Made by a program: the position numbers and the translations under genes. From positions 1-64,000 of the forward strand of contig NZ_CAJULN010000001.1 in assembly GCF_910586915.1 (NCBI RefSeq): a stretch of 64,000 bases of DNA. Direction: 5' to 3'. This document shows positions 40,894 through 51,082 of the stretch, in pieces. The stretch comes from an uncultured Bacteroides sp. GTDB lineage: Bacteria; Bacteroidota; Bacteroidia; Bacteroidales; Bacteroidaceae. Every line of letters starts with the position of its first letter. Position 1 is the stretch's first letter. The notes beneath the pieces were generated by a model. That model did not search any database, was not told the origin of the DNA, and worked only from the letters and a program-made list of their open reading frames with translations.

Positions 40894-42393
40894 ATGTCAC
40901 TCAATCGTATTTCGGCAGCAGAAGCTGCAAGCCTCATCAAACATGGCTACAACATCGGCCTGAGCGGGTTCACCCCCGCAGGAACGGCCAAGGCTGTCAC
41001 GGCCGAACTCGCAAAGATAGCGGAAGCGGAACACGCCCTGGGAAAACCTTTCCAAGTAGGAATCTTCACGGGAGCCTCTACCGGCGAATCCTGCGACGGC
41101 GTCCTGGCACGCGTCAAAGCCATCCGCTACCGTGCCCCCTACACCACGAACGCCGACTTCCGCAAGGCGGTGAACAACGGCGAGATTGCCTACAACGACA
41201 TACACCTCTCGCAGATGGCGCAGGAAGTGCGCTACGGATTCATGGGCAAAGTAGACATAGCCATTATCGAAGCCTGCGAAGTGACTCCCGACGGTAAGAT
41301 TTACCTCACCGCCGCCGGCGGCATCTCGCCCACCATCTGCCGCCTTGCCGACCGCATCATCGTCGAACTGAACAGCGCGCACAGCAAATCGTGTATGGGC
41401 CTGCACGACGTGTACGAACCGCTTGACCCGCCCTGCCGCCGCGAAATACCCATCTACAAGCCGAGCGACCGCATCGGACTGCCCTACATACAGGTAGACC
41501 CGAAGAAAATCGTAGGCGTAGTGGAAACCAACTGGCCCGATGAGGCTCGCTCATTCTCCGAAGCCGACCCGCTGACGGACAAAATCGGGCAGAACGTGGC
41601 CGACTTCCTCGCTGCCGACATGAAGCGCGGCATCATCCCTCCCACCTTCCTCCCGTTGCAGTCGGGTGTGGGCAACATCGCCAACGCCGTGCTCGGCGCA
41701 CTGGGACGCGACAAGACGATTCCGCCCTTCGAAATGTACACCGAAGTGATTCAGAACTCCGTCATCGGGCTGATTCGCGAAGGGCGTATCAAGTTCGGAA
41801 GCACCTGCTCGCTCACCGTCACCAACGACTGTCTGCAAAGCATCTACGACGATATGGACTTCTTCCGCGACAAGCTCGTGCTGCGTCCGTCCGAAATCTC
41901 CAACAGCCCCGAAGTGGTGCGCCGGCTCGGTGTCATCTCCATCAATACCGCCATTGAGGTCGACCTCTACGGCAACGTCAACTCTACCCACATCGGCGGC
42001 ACGAAGATGATGAACGGCATCGGCGGTTCGGGCGACTTCACACGCAATGCTTACATCTCCATCTTCACCTGCCCGTCGGTAGCCAAAGAGGGAAAAATCA
42101 GTGCCATCGTGCCGATGGTGTCCCACCACGACCACACGGAGCACGACGTCAACATCGTCATTACCGAACAGGGCGTTGCCGACCTTCGCGGCAAGAGCCC
42201 GAAGGAGCGCGCGCAAGCCATCATCGAAAACTGTGCACACCCCGACTACAAACAGTTGCTTTGGGATTACCTCAAACTCACCGGCGGCAAGGCACAGACT
42301 CCGCACGCCATCCGGGCGGCACTCGGTATGCACGCCGAACTTGCCAAAAGCGGCGACATGAAGAATACCGACTGGGCGGAATATGCCAGGTAA
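40894..42393 (+). CDS. Acetyl-CoA hydrolase/transferase (succinyl-CoA:acetate CoA-transferase type)
   Basis: A 499-residue class I CoA-transferase that moves CoA between acyl groups such as succinate, acetate or propionate, in fermentation. Features: N-terminal LIKHGYNIGLSGFTPAGTAKAV, FTGASTGESCDGVLAR, the glycine-rich PLQSGVGNIANAVL, the region around EMYTEVIQNSVIGLI (catalytic Glu expected here), and GGTKMMNGIGGSGDFTRNA. The frame is open to 40813, but the family start is MSLNRISAAEAA at 40894. The product helps succinate/propionate and acetate formation typical for Bacteroides. Confidence 0.93.
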   Translation: MSLNRISAAEAASLIKHGYNIGLSGFTPAGTAKAVTAELAKIAEAEHALGKPFQVGIFTGASTGESCDGVLARVKAIRYRAPYTTNADFRKAVNNGEIAYNDIHLSQMAQEVRYGFMGKVDIAIIEACEVTPDGKIYLTAAGGISPTICRLADRIIVELNSAHSKSCMGLHDVYEPLDPPCRREIPIYKPSDRIGLPYIQVDPKKIVGVVETNWPDEARSFSEADPLTDKIGQNVADFLAADMKRGIIPPTFLPLQSGVGNIANAVLGALGRDKTIPPFEMYTEVIQNSVIGLIREGRIKFGSTCSLTVTNDCLQSIYDDMDFFRDKLVLRPSEISNSPEVVRRLGVISINTAIEVDLYGNVNSTHIGGTKMMNGIGGSGDFTRNAYISIFTCPSVAKEGKISAIVPMVSHHDHTEHDVNIVITEQGVADLRGKSPKERAQAIIENCAHPDYKQLLWDYLKLTGGKAQTPHAIRAALGMHAELAKSGDMKNTDWAEYAR

Positions 42394-42435
42394 ATAGAAC
42401 GTAGGATTTACAGCATCCTGCGCTGCACGCCTATC

Positions 42436-42490
42436 ATTGTATTCTCTGATAAACAAAATCCACTTGTTTTTGTATATCAGAGAATACAAT
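42436..42490. terminator. Hairpin terminator between convergent genes
   Basis: Perfect 16-bp inverted repeat ATTGTATTCTCTGATA / TATCAGAGAATACAAT with a 23-nt loop, followed by TTTTTCTTTT on the plus strand; lies between the CoA-transferase and the PBP4 gene. Confidence 0.8.
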
Positions 42491-42531
42491 TTTTCTTTTA
42501 CACCCCTCACACCACCGGCAAAAGCCCCAGG

Positions 42532-43941
42532 CTACCGCCCGATAATCACCTCGCAGACCTTATCCTGAAACGCCCTTGCCTTCGCAGCCGAAAGGACATT
42601 CTGATTCATGATGGCAAAGGCCACGTCGTGCCCGTTCTTCGTGCGGAGATAGCCCGCAAGCGCATTGATTGCCGTGAACGAGCCTGTCTTGGCGTGCACG
42701 TTGCGGAAGGCGGGCGCACGCTTCATCCGGTTCTTCAGCGTGCCGTCTATGCCGCCCACGGGAAGCGACTTATAGAGTTTGCGGAAGACGTCCGTGCGCG
42801 AATACGCATATTTCAGGAAGTCGACCAGCAGGGCGGGAGAGAGGTAGTTGTAGTTGGACAGCCCGCAGCCGTCTGCAATCTTATAATCCTTCGGGTCGTG
42901 GCCCAGGCGGCGAATCAGCTTCATGATTTCCACAATTCCATCTTCGGCAGCTACTTGTTTCTTTCCCGTGGCACGCGCGCCGAGGCGGCAGAGGAGCGCT
43001 TCGGCATTGAGGTTGTCGCTCTCCTTCATGAGTTGGTTCAGGACTTTCTGCACGGGGGTATCCCAAACGGCTATGCGTTCGAGCCGGATGCTGTCGGCAC
43101 ACGGCAGCGGGGCGAAGGCGTACGATGCGGGCGTTGCCACCCCCCTTGCCCGCAGACGCTTGACGAAGGTGTGCATAAAGAAGGCGGGAGAGTCGTAGAT
43201 GTTGATGTCGTCCTTCCGCACGGAGGCGACATTGCCCGCCACGACGAGGTTGTTGCCGTTCGTGAGCCAGTCTCTTGTGAACGAGAACTTCCCGGCAGAG
43301 GGAGTGTGCGATGCGGTCAGGTTGGTCAGCGTGTAATAAGAGGAGACGGGACGGCAGGAGACACTTGCCGTATCGCCCTGCGTGGTGGAGGGGACGACGG
43401 AGATTTCCACCGTTCCTTTGCAGAACATAAGCGGCGAGAGATAGGGCTGATAGCCCGCAGGCGTATCGTCCCACGCCCAGCCGTGCCCCCAATAGAGGGA
43501 ATCTTTCATCGAGACGTCGCCATACACCTGCCCGTTTATCGCGGAGAAGGGAAAAGTGCACACGGCGCTTACGAGCGAGTCCATCGCAGGGGTGTCGAAC
43601 TCGGGGTCGAATCCGCCCACCACATACAGGTTGCCGTGCAGCGTGTCGCGCTCTATCACGCCGTCGTGCCACACTTCGGTGCGGAAAGGCTCGTCGGCGT
43701 CGGGGCGGGCGAGGGCGGTGATGGCCGTGAGCAGTTTCATGGTGGAGGCGGGGCGGGAGAGTTTCTCTGCCCGGTAGTGGTAGAGGGGCTTCTTTGCCGT
43801 GAGGTCGTACACGGCTATGCCAACTTCGGAGGCTTCGGGAAGCATCTTCTTAATAAGCGAATCTATCTGCGCAAACTCTCCCTGTGCCCGCAACGGCAAC
43901 AGGCAGACGGACAGCACGGCCCATAAAAGCATTTTCTTCAT
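42532..43941 (-). CDS. dacB: D-alanyl-D-alanine carboxypeptidase/endopeptidase, PBP4 type
   Basis: Periplasmic penicillin-binding protein of 469 residues that trims or opens peptide cross-links in murein. A signal peptide (MLLWAVLSVCLLPLRAQG) is followed by the active-site motifs: SxxK as STMK at residues 66-69, SxN as SDN in MKESDNLNAEALL, and KTG as KTGS in NVHAKTGSFTAINALAGY. The insert between SxxK and SxN is long, as in S13-family enzymes. Single gene; a -7-like TATCTTTG lies at 43976-43983. Confidence 0.93.
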   Translation of the reverse strand: MKKMLLWAVLSVCLLPLRAQGEFAQIDSLIKKMLPEASEVGIAVYDLTAKKPLYHYRAEKLSRPASTMKLLTAITALARPDADEPFRTEVWHDGVIERDTLHGNLYVVGGFDPEFDTPAMDSLVSAVCTFPFSAINGQVYGDVSMKDSLYWGHGWAWDDTPAGYQPYLSPLMFCKGTVEISVVPSTTQGDTASVSCRPVSSYYTLTNLTASHTPSAGKFSFTRDWLTNGNNLVVAGNVASVRKDDINIYDSPAFFMHTFVKRLRARGVATPASYAFAPLPCADSIRLERIAVWDTPVQKVLNQLMKESDNLNAEALLCRLGARATGKKQVAAEDGIVEIMKLIRRLGHDPKDYKIADGCGLSNYNYLSPALLVDFLKYAYSRTDVFRKLYKSLPVGGIDGTLKNRMKRAPAFRNVHAKTGSFTAINALAGYLRTKNGHDVAFAIMNQNVLSAAKARAFQDKVCEVIIGR

Positions 43942-43975
43942 ACAAACATCGTGTTTACAAATCGAATCCGGGGCG

Positions 43976-43983
43976 CAAAGATA
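43976..43983 (-). promoter_or_regulatory. Putative -7 element of dacB
   Basis: TATCTTTG on the minus strand, 34 bp before the start codon; no convincing -33. Confidence 0.45.
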
Positions 43984-44115
43984 GCACTTCCCCGCCGAAC
44001 TTGCCCTGCGAATCAGCAGAAAAAGCAGAAGCGGGAATCGGCTAACAAATCGTCAGTATTCGGGAGAAACTGACGACAGGAGAAAAGAAAACATTCGAAA
44101 AAAACACCAAAAAAG

Positions 44116-44146
44116 TTTAGCTGCTGAAAGGAAATGGCTACTTTTG
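44116..44146 (+). promoter_or_regulatory. Promoter of the first ECF sigma gene
   Basis: TTTA (44116-44119), 19-bp spacer, TACTTTTG (44139-44146), 27 bp before the start codon. Confidence 0.6.
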
Positions 44147-44173
44147 TAGCGTGCGGAGAAGAACAATGACTGA

Positions 44174-44737
44174 ATGACAATATCGCAAGAAAATAACATC
44201 GGCCACAGTGGAACAAGTAGAGTAAGCAACAAGAAGGAGTTTGATTTATTCTTCAAACAATACTATACCCTGTTCCTTTCCTTTGCCTGCCGCTACCTGC
44301 CCGATGCGGAGGAGGCGCGAGACATTGTCCAGGATGTCTTCATCGCCTTTTGGGAGCAACGGGCAAACTTCAGCTCGCTTTTCGCCGTCAAGGCTTTTTT
44401 CTACCGCTCCATCTCCAACCGTTGCCTCAACCACCTGAAACACGAGGCGGTGAAAGACCGCTATGCCGAGAGCCAGCTACAAGCGATGCAGAACAAGGAG
44501 TTTATTCTCGAAAACATCATCCGCGAGGAGGTGTCGTTCATCGTGCGCCGCAAAATCAAGGAGCTCACCCCGCGCGAACAGGAAATCATCATTCTCTCCC
44601 TGCAGAACAAGTCGAACCAGGAGATAGCCGAACTGCTTTCTATCTCCATTCCCACCGTAAAGACGCACAAGATGCACGCATATGCCCGCCTGCGTGCCGA
44701 ACTCGAGGAGCTGCGCTTCCTGCTGCTTGTTTTATAA
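44174..44737 (+). CDS. ECF sigma factor, Bacteroidetes SusC-linked type (system 1)
   Basis: A 187-residue RNA polymerase sigma factor. Region 2 is visible in LFLSFACRYLPDAEEARDIVQDVFIAFWEQR (residues about 34-64; partly quoted EARDIVQDVFIAFWEQ) and region 4 in LTPREQEIIILSLQNKSNQEIAELLSISIPTVKTH. It is controlled by the FecR-like anti-sigma factor encoded 170 bp downstream and should drive the susCD operon behind it. The gap to fecR contains part of a 22-bp repeat array. Close paralogue of 54173-54757. Confidence 0.94.
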   Translation: MTISQENNIGHSGTSRVSNKKEFDLFFKQYYTLFLSFACRYLPDAEEARDIVQDVFIAFWEQRANFSSLFAVKAFFYRSISNRCLNHLKHEAVKDRYAESQLQAMQNKEFILENIIREEVSFIVRRKIKELTPREQEIIILSLQNKSNQEIAELLSISIPTVKTHKMHAYARLRAELEELRFLLLVL

Positions 44738-44758
44738 CCTCCCCGGCGCGATGCACAC

Positions 44759-44792
44759 CCTTGCCGCAGGAGATATATGCGCTGCAACCCGG
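44759..44792 (+). repeat. 22-bp-period array E (short)
   Basis: CCTTGCCGCAGG, AGATATATGC, GCTGCAACCCGG in the usual 12-10-12 spacing, with degenerate flanks (GATGCACA before, TGATAGG after). It lies in the sigma-fecR gap, 22 bp behind the sigma stop codon. Confidence 0.6.
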
Positions 44793-44907
44793 TGATAGGG
44801 GGAGTGGGAGCAGGGAAATAATTATTTTATAAAAAATTGATTTTTTATCATACTACATTCGATATGTGTTGTTTTACTTGGGAAATGACACAAATCCCGT
44901 TATATCA

Positions 44908-46080
44908 ATGACAGATAAAGAACTCAAAGAAAGTATGCAGATAGCCGGCGAGCTGGCGAAGGAAATCTGCACCGGACAACCCTCCGACACACCCCTTTCG
45001 CGGAAGTGGAAGGAGGATTCGGCACGGCTGTACGAAGAGATACGGAAGCAGGAGCATCTCCTCGAGGAAATCTCCTTCCACGACTCCGTCGACACCGTAG
45101 CGGAATTGGAGAGAGTGAGCCGCCGGATGAACCTCCCGGCAAGCAGATGGAACCGACGTACCTTATATAATATAGGTATCGCCGCCTCCTTCCTGTTGCT
45201 GCTCGGAGTGGCCGCCGCCCGGTTGCTTTGGACGGCCGGCAGCGAAGAGAGCGTTGCCCAATGGGCCGCCTCCGTGCCCGAACCGCCCAAGACCTCGCTC
45301 ATTGCCCGCGACGGCCGTCCGGTGGAACTGGCAGCCAACGATCTCGTGGTGAAAGGCGACCGGCTCACCGCCCACACGCTCGACGGCAAGAGAGACATCG
45401 CCATCGAACTGCATCCCGGCAACCGCTTCAACAAGCTCTCGGTTCCGGCAGGCGGCGAATACCGCCTCACGCTGGAAGACGGCACGGTGGTGCAGGTGAA
45501 TGCGGCTTCCGAGCTGCTCTTCCCCGCACACTTCACGCAGCACGTGCGCCAGGTCGAACTCCGGGGAGAGGCCTGCTTCCACGTGAGCCACCACCCCGAA
45601 AAGCCCTTCAACGTGCGGCTGGGCACGCTGAACGTGCAGGTGACGGGAACCTCCTTCAACGTCAAAGCCTACGAGGAAGAGGAGCACATCGCCATCACCC
45701 TGACGGAAGGCTCGGTCAACGTGCGCGAAGGGCAGAAGGTGCTTGCCGCGCTATCTCCGGGCGAGCAGTTCACCTACCACAAGAGGACGCGCGACTACGC
45801 CACGTCGGCGGCGGACATACCCGCCGTCACGGGATGGACGGAAAACAAGTTTGTCTTTCACAACGAAACCATCGGCAACATCATGAACGAGCTGTCGCGC
45901 TGGTACAACGTCGACATCCACGTGAGCAAAGAGATACGTGACGTACGCTACAACGGTATGCTGTCGCGCAAGCAGCCGCTCGCGGAGATTCTCCACATCC
46001 TGCATCTCACCAACGAACTCGACTTCAAGATATACCGCGACGAGCGGAGGATAGACGCGATAGAGAAACGGAATGAATAA
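44908..46080 (+). CDS. FecR-family anti-sigma factor (system 1)
   Basis: A 390-residue inner-membrane anti-sigma factor. The N-terminal cytoplasmic part binds the sigma factor; one TM helix (IGIAASFLLLLGVAAARLLW) lies near residues 92-111; the periplasmic FecR domain has TLEDGTVVQVNAASELLFPAHF, VELRGEACFHVSHHPEKPFNV and VTGTSFNVKAYEEEE. The C-terminal STN-like part WYNVDIHVSKEIRDVRYNG binds the SusC signalling domain. The frame opens at 44866, but MTDKELKESMQIA at 44908 matches the paralogue (MTDNNLKESIQLA). Overlaps susC by 8 bp. Confidence 0.92.
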   Translation: MTDKELKESMQIAGELAKEICTGQPSDTPLSRKWKEDSARLYEEIRKQEHLLEEISFHDSVDTVAELERVSRRMNLPASRWNRRTLYNIGIAASFLLLLGVAAARLLWTAGSEESVAQWAASVPEPPKTSLIARDGRPVELAANDLVVKGDRLTAHTLDGKRDIAIELHPGNRFNKLSVPAGGEYRLTLEDGTVVQVNAASELLFPAHFTQHVRQVELRGEACFHVSHHPEKPFNVRLGTLNVQVTGTSFNVKAYEEEEHIAITLTEGSVNVREGQKVLAALSPGEQFTYHKRTRDYATSAADIPAVTGWTENKFVFHNETIGNIMNELSRWYNVDIHVSKEIRDVRYNGMLSRKQPLAEILHILHLTNELDFKIYRDERRIDAIEKRNE

Positions 46081-49000
46081 CAACAGAATATATCATAAAC
46101 TTCACACAGCTATGACAAAAAAGCTTATTTCAAGAGGACTCGTGTTGGCAGCTTCGCTCCTTCTGTCCTTTACCGCTCCGACGGCCTACGCCCAGACGGG
46201 GCAGCCGGAGAAAATCACCGTCACGGTAAGTAAAAAACCGCTGGAAAACGTGCTGGAGAAACTGAGCAAGCAGTATGGCTACCAGTTTTTCTACAACGCC
46301 TCGCTACTGAAAGGTGTCCACGTGTCCGCCTCGCTCGAAGAAACCGGAATCGACCACGCCATGAAGACGCTCCTGGCAGGAACCGGACTGCAATACTCCA
46401 TCAAGGGAAGAACCATCGTCATCACCACACCCCCCAAGAAAGAAACGGCCAAGACGCCCCTGCACGGACGCGTCACCGACAGCGACGGGAATGTGCTTCC
46501 GGGAGTGGCCATCTTCACCCAGGACAAGAGCCAGGGAACCATCACCGACATCGACGGACGCTTCACCTTCGCCCAGCCGCTCGCCTACGGAACCGTACTG
46601 AACTTCTCTTCCGTGGGCATGAAGCCCCACGACGTGGTGTACAGTGGCGAACAACTGCTGCAAGTGGTCATGGTGGAGGATGTGAAACAACTGGACGCGG
46701 TCATCGTCACCGGTTTCCAGACCATCTCGCGCGAACGTGCCACCGGCGCAGCCACCATCGTGAAGAGCAACTACCTCGACAAAATACAGGCGCCCGACCT
46801 GGGCAGCAAGCTGGAAGGCGCCACGCCCGGCCTGAGCAACTACAACGGGAAAATGAGCATCCGCGGTACCTCTTCCTTCTCCATCAACTCCACACCCCTG
46901 CTGGTGCTGGACGGACAACCCGTCACGGGTGTGAGCATCAACGAGCTTAATCCGGAGGACATCGAGACCATCACCGTGCTGAAGGACGCTGCGGCAACCT
47001 CTCTCTACGGTGTGCGTGCCTCAAACGGCGTCATCGTCGTAACCACCAAACGCGCTACGGGCAAGAAGGCGAACATCAACGTGTCGGCCAACTTCTACCT
47101 TAACCCGCTTCCATCGCTCGACTACCGCCGCTACGCCTCCACGAGCGACATCATCGACTATGAAATCGACTACCTCACCCATCATCCCAACTACCTGGAG
47201 AGCCCGTCGGACTACTTCGAATCGCTCAACGACATGAAGGCGCCCCAATATCTCTCCACCGTAGACCGCCTTTACGAAAGCCTTGCCAAAGGAGAAATCA
47301 CCGAAAGCCAACTGAACGCTTCCATCGACCTCCTGCGGCAGAACGACTACCGCAAAGAGTACCGCAACGAACTGCAACGGATGAACTTCGTGCAGGACTA
47401 CAATCTCTCGCTCTCCAAAGCGGGCGACAAGTCCAACTTCTTCTTCTCGGCACGCTACGAGAACGAAAGCACCTACAACAAGCACAACGGCTTCGACAAG
47501 TTCACGTTCTACATGAAAAACGAACTCGACCTCACCAAGTGGTTCAAGCTCACCGTAGGAACAAACGTGGGTATCGGCAACAGCAGCTACACGCAAGCCG
47601 GCTATCAGGGCGCCACAACCGCCATGCCCTACGAGTCGCTCTACAACGCCGACGGAAGCTACGCCTACATCTACCCCCACAACTACCACAACTCGCAGGC
47701 AATAGCCCAGACCGAAGGGCTGAAGCCGATGGGATACAACGCCGTGGAAGAATCGGCCAAGAATATGCAGGATACCGACGACCTCTACTGGAAGCTCTTC
47801 ACACACGCCGACTTCAAACTGCTGAAAGGACTGAAATTCGGCGTGAAGTTCCAGTATGAAAGACGCGACCAGAACGCCGAACGGCAGGACGAGGAGGATT
47901 CATTCTACATGAGACGCATGATAAACCAGTATGCCGTCACCAACCCGAAGGGAGGATTCATCTACTACATCCCCCAGGGCGGACGAATGGGAGAATCGCA
48001 CGCACGCTGGGCGTACATGAACCTGCGCGGACAGTTCGACTACCAGACCACCGTCAACGACAAGCACGAGATTACCGCGCTCCTGGGTGGAGAAATACGC
48101 GAAGACAAATACCGCAAGACACTTGGCGAACGTTACGGCTACGACGAACAGAAACTCGTCTACAAGCAAGTGGACTGGGCGGCACTGAACGAAGGTGTCA
48201 TCGGCCAGTTGGGCAACAACGCCTTCAACAAGACAGAGCAACTGCAAGTAAGCAACTCGCACCACCGCTACGTATCGGCCTACCTCAACGCGGGCTATTC
48301 GTACGACGCACGCTATGCCTTCAACGGTAGCGTCCGCATCGAGCAGGCCGACCTCTTCGGCACCGACCCCAAATACCGCTATCGCCCGTTGTGGTCGGTA
48401 GGAGCCAGTTGGAACATCTCGAACGAAGCGTTCATGAAAGACGTTGCCTGGGTGGATATGCTCAAGCTACGCGCCACGTATGGCATCACGGGTAACGTGG
48501 ACCAAAACACATCGCCCTACCTGCTGGGCAGCTACGCCGTCTCTCCATATAGCCAGGCCAACCTGACCACCATCCTCACGCCACCCAACAAGCTGCTCCG
48601 TTGGGAAAAGACCTCCACCTTCAACGCCGGAGTCGACTTCTCCCTGCTGAAAAAACTGAGCGGTAGCTTCGACTTCTACCAGCGCTACAGCTCCGACCTG
48701 CTTGCCAACACCAGCCTCGACCCATCAACTGGTTTCCAGACGGCACGAGTAAACAACGGCGCCATGCGCAACAGAGGTATAGAGCTTTCACTGTCGTACG
48801 ACTGGCTCAACCAACGCGACTGGTCGCTCACCACTGCCTTCACCGCTTCCTACAACAGCAACAAGATTAAGAAAGTGGGCTACATACCTACCTCCGCCAA
48901 AGATATGCTTGCCAGTCCGGGCAGCTTCTACCTGCAAGGAGACACTTACAACTCGCTCTACGCCTACCGCTATGCCGGACTGACGGAAACGGGCGACCCC

Positions 49001-49588
49001 TCGGTGTACGACGCCGAAGGCAATGTCGTATCGCTCAAGCCCGTCGACGAAATCGACGCACTGACCTGCGTAGGCCAGCTCGACCCGAAATGGAACGGCG
49101 CACTCGACATCAACCTGCGCTGGAAGCAGCTCAGCTTCTTCACCAAAGTGGTCTACTATGCGGGACACTCACTGCGCGTCGACGCCACCCCGCTCTATAG
49201 CGGACTGCGCTCCGAAACCTACAAAGGCGCCGTGCACCAAGACGTTGCCAACCGTTGGACGCCGGAACATACCGATACCGACATCCCCTCAATGACCGTC
49301 TACGGGCTAAGTGCCGACCGCGAATACCAATGGAGATATGCCGACTACAACACCGCAAGCGCCGCATTCATCAAGATACGCAACATCGGGCTGAGCTACA
49401 CCCTGCCCCAAGCGTGGATAAGCAAAGCGGGATTCAAGGGAATGAGCCTGCGCGCCCAGGTGAACAACCCCTGCTATTGGGCGGCCAACAAACGGGCCAT
49501 CGACCCCGAAGCCTTCAACGCCAACTCCGGCACACGGACCGACGAGAAGGTAACCAGCTACATATTAGGTATCAACATCAACTTCTAA
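46073..49588 (+). CDS. SusC/RagA-family TonB-linked transporter with STN domain (system 1)
   Basis: A 1171-residue outer-membrane protein. After a signal peptide (SLLLSFTAPTAYAQ) comes the STN signalling domain (ENVLEKLSKQYGYQFFYNAS, about residues 57-105), the carboxypeptidase-like domain (LHGRVTDSDGNVLPGVAIFT), the plug with VIVTGFQTISRERATG and TVLKDAAATSLYGVRASNG, and a barrel ending YILGININF. The STN domain shows it can signal to FecR. The start at 46073 overlaps fecR; MTKKLISRG at 46112 is the alternative and gives a more standard signal peptide. susD follows after 15 bp. Substrate unknown. Confidence 0.94.
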   Translation: MNNNRIYHKLHTAMTKKLISRGLVLAASLLLSFTAPTAYAQTGQPEKITVTVSKKPLENVLEKLSKQYGYQFFYNASLLKGVHVSASLEETGIDHAMKTLLAGTGLQYSIKGRTIVITTPPKKETAKTPLHGRVTDSDGNVLPGVAIFTQDKSQGTITDIDGRFTFAQPLAYGTVLNFSSVGMKPHDVVYSGEQLLQVVMVEDVKQLDAVIVTGFQTISRERATGAATIVKSNYLDKIQAPDLGSKLEGATPGLSNYNGKMSIRGTSSFSINSTPLLVLDGQPVTGVSINELNPEDIETITVLKDAAATSLYGVRASNGVIVVTTKRATGKKANINVSANFYLNPLPSLDYRRYASTSDIIDYEIDYLTHHPNYLESPSDYFESLNDMKAPQYLSTVDRLYESLAKGEITESQLNASIDLLRQNDYRKEYRNELQRMNFVQDYNLSLSKAGDKSNFFFSARYENESTYNKHNGFDKFTFYMKNELDLTKWFKLTVGTNVGIGNSSYTQAGYQGATTAMPYESLYNADGSYAYIYPHNYHNSQAIAQTEGLKPMGYNAVEESAKNMQDTDDLYWKLFTHADFKLLKGLKFGVKFQYERRDQNAERQDEEDSFYMRRMINQYAVTNPKGGFIYYIPQGGRMGESHARWAYMNLRGQFDYQTTVNDKHEITALLGGEIREDKYRKTLGERYGYDEQKLVYKQVDWAALNEGVIGQLGNNAFNKTEQLQVSNSHHRYVSAYLNAGYSYDARYAFNGSVRIEQADLFGTDPKYRYRPLWSVGASWNISNEAFMKDVAWVDMLKLRATYGITGNVDQNTSPYLLGSYAVSPYSQANLTTILTPPNKLLRWEKTSTFNAGVDFSLLKKLSGSFDFYQRYSSDLLANTSLDPSTGFQTARVNNGAMRNRGIELSLSYDWLNQRDWSLTTAFTASYNSNKIKKVGYIPTSAKDMLASPGSFYLQGDTYNSLYAYRYAGLTETGDPSVYDAEGNVVSLKPVDEIDALTCVGQLDPKWNGALDINLRWKQLSFFTKVVYYAGHSLRVDATPLYSGLRSETYKGAVHQDVANRWTPEHTDTDIPSMTVYGLSADREYQWRYADYNTASAAFIKIRNIGLSYTLPQAWISKAGFKGMSLRAQVNNPCYWAANKRAIDPEAFNANSGTRTDEKVTSYILGININF

Positions 49589-49603
49589 AACGACTCAGCA
49601 AGT

Positions 49604-51082
49604 ATGAAACGAAATATCATCATCGGCTGCATAGCCGCAGCCCTCGGCCTAAGTGCCTGCGACAACTACCTGGACCTCGTCCCCAAAGGAGAGTTCGTGC
49701 TCAATCAGACGAGCGACTATCTGGGACTGATTGAAGACGTCTACGGATATCCCATCCAGTCGGAATGGTATCTGTGCGGCGAAGCTACCTCACACAACAT
49801 GGAGTTGCTCGAAAACTATTCCGCGCCGCTCAACTCGGCAGCATTCTATTGGGACGAGGAGTTCGACCGCGCCGCCTACATGATAGCCACCGGAAGCGAC
49901 GATATGTACACCATGTGCTATAAAAAGATATCCAACTTCAACATCATCATCCAAAACATCAACGACTCCGAAGGAAGCGAAGAGGATAAACGCTACGGTA
50001 TGGCACAGGCCAAAATCATGCGTGCGTATGCCTACTTCTACCTTATCAACACCTTCGCCAAGCCCTACAATCCGGCAACGGCAGAGCAGGACCGCGGAAT
50101 TATCCTCCGCGAAGACTTCGATATGGAAGCCAAAGGTGTGCAGTCGACCGTGGCCGATGCCTACCGGCTGATTCAGCGCGACATCGAGGAGGCCTTGCCC
50201 CATCTTCCGCACGTGGCAATGAATACGTTCCGCCCCGACAAGTCGTTCGGCTACGCGCTGAAAGCCAAAGTGCACCTCTTCAAGAGGGAATTCGACGAAG
50301 CGCTCCAAGCATCGCTGGACGGTATCAAGGAAGCGGAAGGCGAAGGACGCCACCGATTGTGGAACATGAATACGGAGTATCAAGCAGCAGTCGGTTATAT
50401 GTTGCAATTATACCCCATGTACACAGAAGAGATGATAGAATATGGAATGCCCATGTACTCCATGTTCCGTATGTTCACTTCAATGATGTACTTCAACCAC
50501 CCGTATGAAGATGCCGAAAACCTTCTCTCGCAGAACGGACTGACACAGTTCGACCCTTCTCCCAATATGGTGCGCAAGCCGGTAATGGACTTGTATGAAC
50601 CGAAGGAAGACCTGCGCTATACCTTCAACTTAGGAGCAACTCCCACACGGCCTACCGCCGAACCGGGAAGCATCATGTTAAGTCTAAGTGCCGGCTACCA
50701 TTGGAACCCTGCGGGAATCAAGCTCTCCGAAGTCTATCTGATGGCTGCCGAGTGTTACGCACGCCGCAATGACAAGGAGAACGCCATGAAATACGTGAAC
50801 GAAGTGCGCAAGAACCGCATCATAGCCAAGTATTACGCCGCACTCACGGCTGCCGACGATGCCGATGCCATGCGAATCGTGCGCGAAGAACGCAAACGCG
50901 AACTGCTGTTCACCAGCAACGGGTTCTTCGATATGCGCCGTTTCTGCACCGAATTCAACGAGACACTGACGCGGGAAATCGGCGGAGAGACATACACTCT
51001 TCAGCCCGGTTCGCACCTGCTGACGTTCCCGTTCCCCGTATCGGCCATGCAAAACAGTAACTTAATACAAAACAGCAAATAA
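49604..51082 (+). CDS. SusD/RagB-family lipoprotein (system 1)
   Basis: A 492-residue surface lipoprotein (LGLSACDNYLDLVPKGEF with the lipobox Cys). SusD motifs: AQAKIMRAYAYFYLINTFAKPYNP, AYRLIQRDIEEALPHL, GIKLSEVYLMAAECYARR and VREERKRELLFTSNGFFDMRRF. It pairs with the preceding SusC. Its stop overlaps the start of the TlpA-like gene by one base (TAATG), so that protein belongs to the same unit. Confidence 0.95.
   Translation: MKRNIIIGCIAAALGLSACDNYLDLVPKGEFVLNQTSDYLGLIEDVYGYPIQSEWYLCGEATSHNMELLENYSAPLNSAAFYWDEEFDRAAYMIATGSDDMYTMCYKKISNFNIIIQNINDSEGSEEDKRYGMAQAKIMRAYAYFYLINTFAKPYNPATAEQDRGIILREDFDMEAKGVQSTVADAYRLIQRDIEEALPHLPHVAMNTFRPDKSFGYALKAKVHLFKREFDEALQASLDGIKEAEGEGRHRLWNMNTEYQAAVGYMLQLYPMYTEEMIEYGMPMYSMFRMFTSMMYFNHPYEDAENLLSQNGLTQFDPSPNMVRKPVMDLYEPKEDLRYTFNLGATPTRPTAEPGSIMLSLSAGYHWNPAGIKLSEVYLMAAECYARRNDKENAMKYVNEVRKNRIIAKYYAALTAADDADAMRIVREERKRELLFTSNGFFDMRRFCTEFNETLTREIGGETYTLQPGSHLLTFPFPVSAMQNSNLIQNSK

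Noticed and set aside
42410..42435. A seventh 22-bp array near TCCTGCGCTGCACGCC
   Set aside because: Only one block resembles the repeat; no neighbouring unit at 22-bp spacing.
42628..43926. 432-codon plus-strand ORF opposite dacB
   Set aside because: Antisense shadow of PBP4 with complete active-site motifs.
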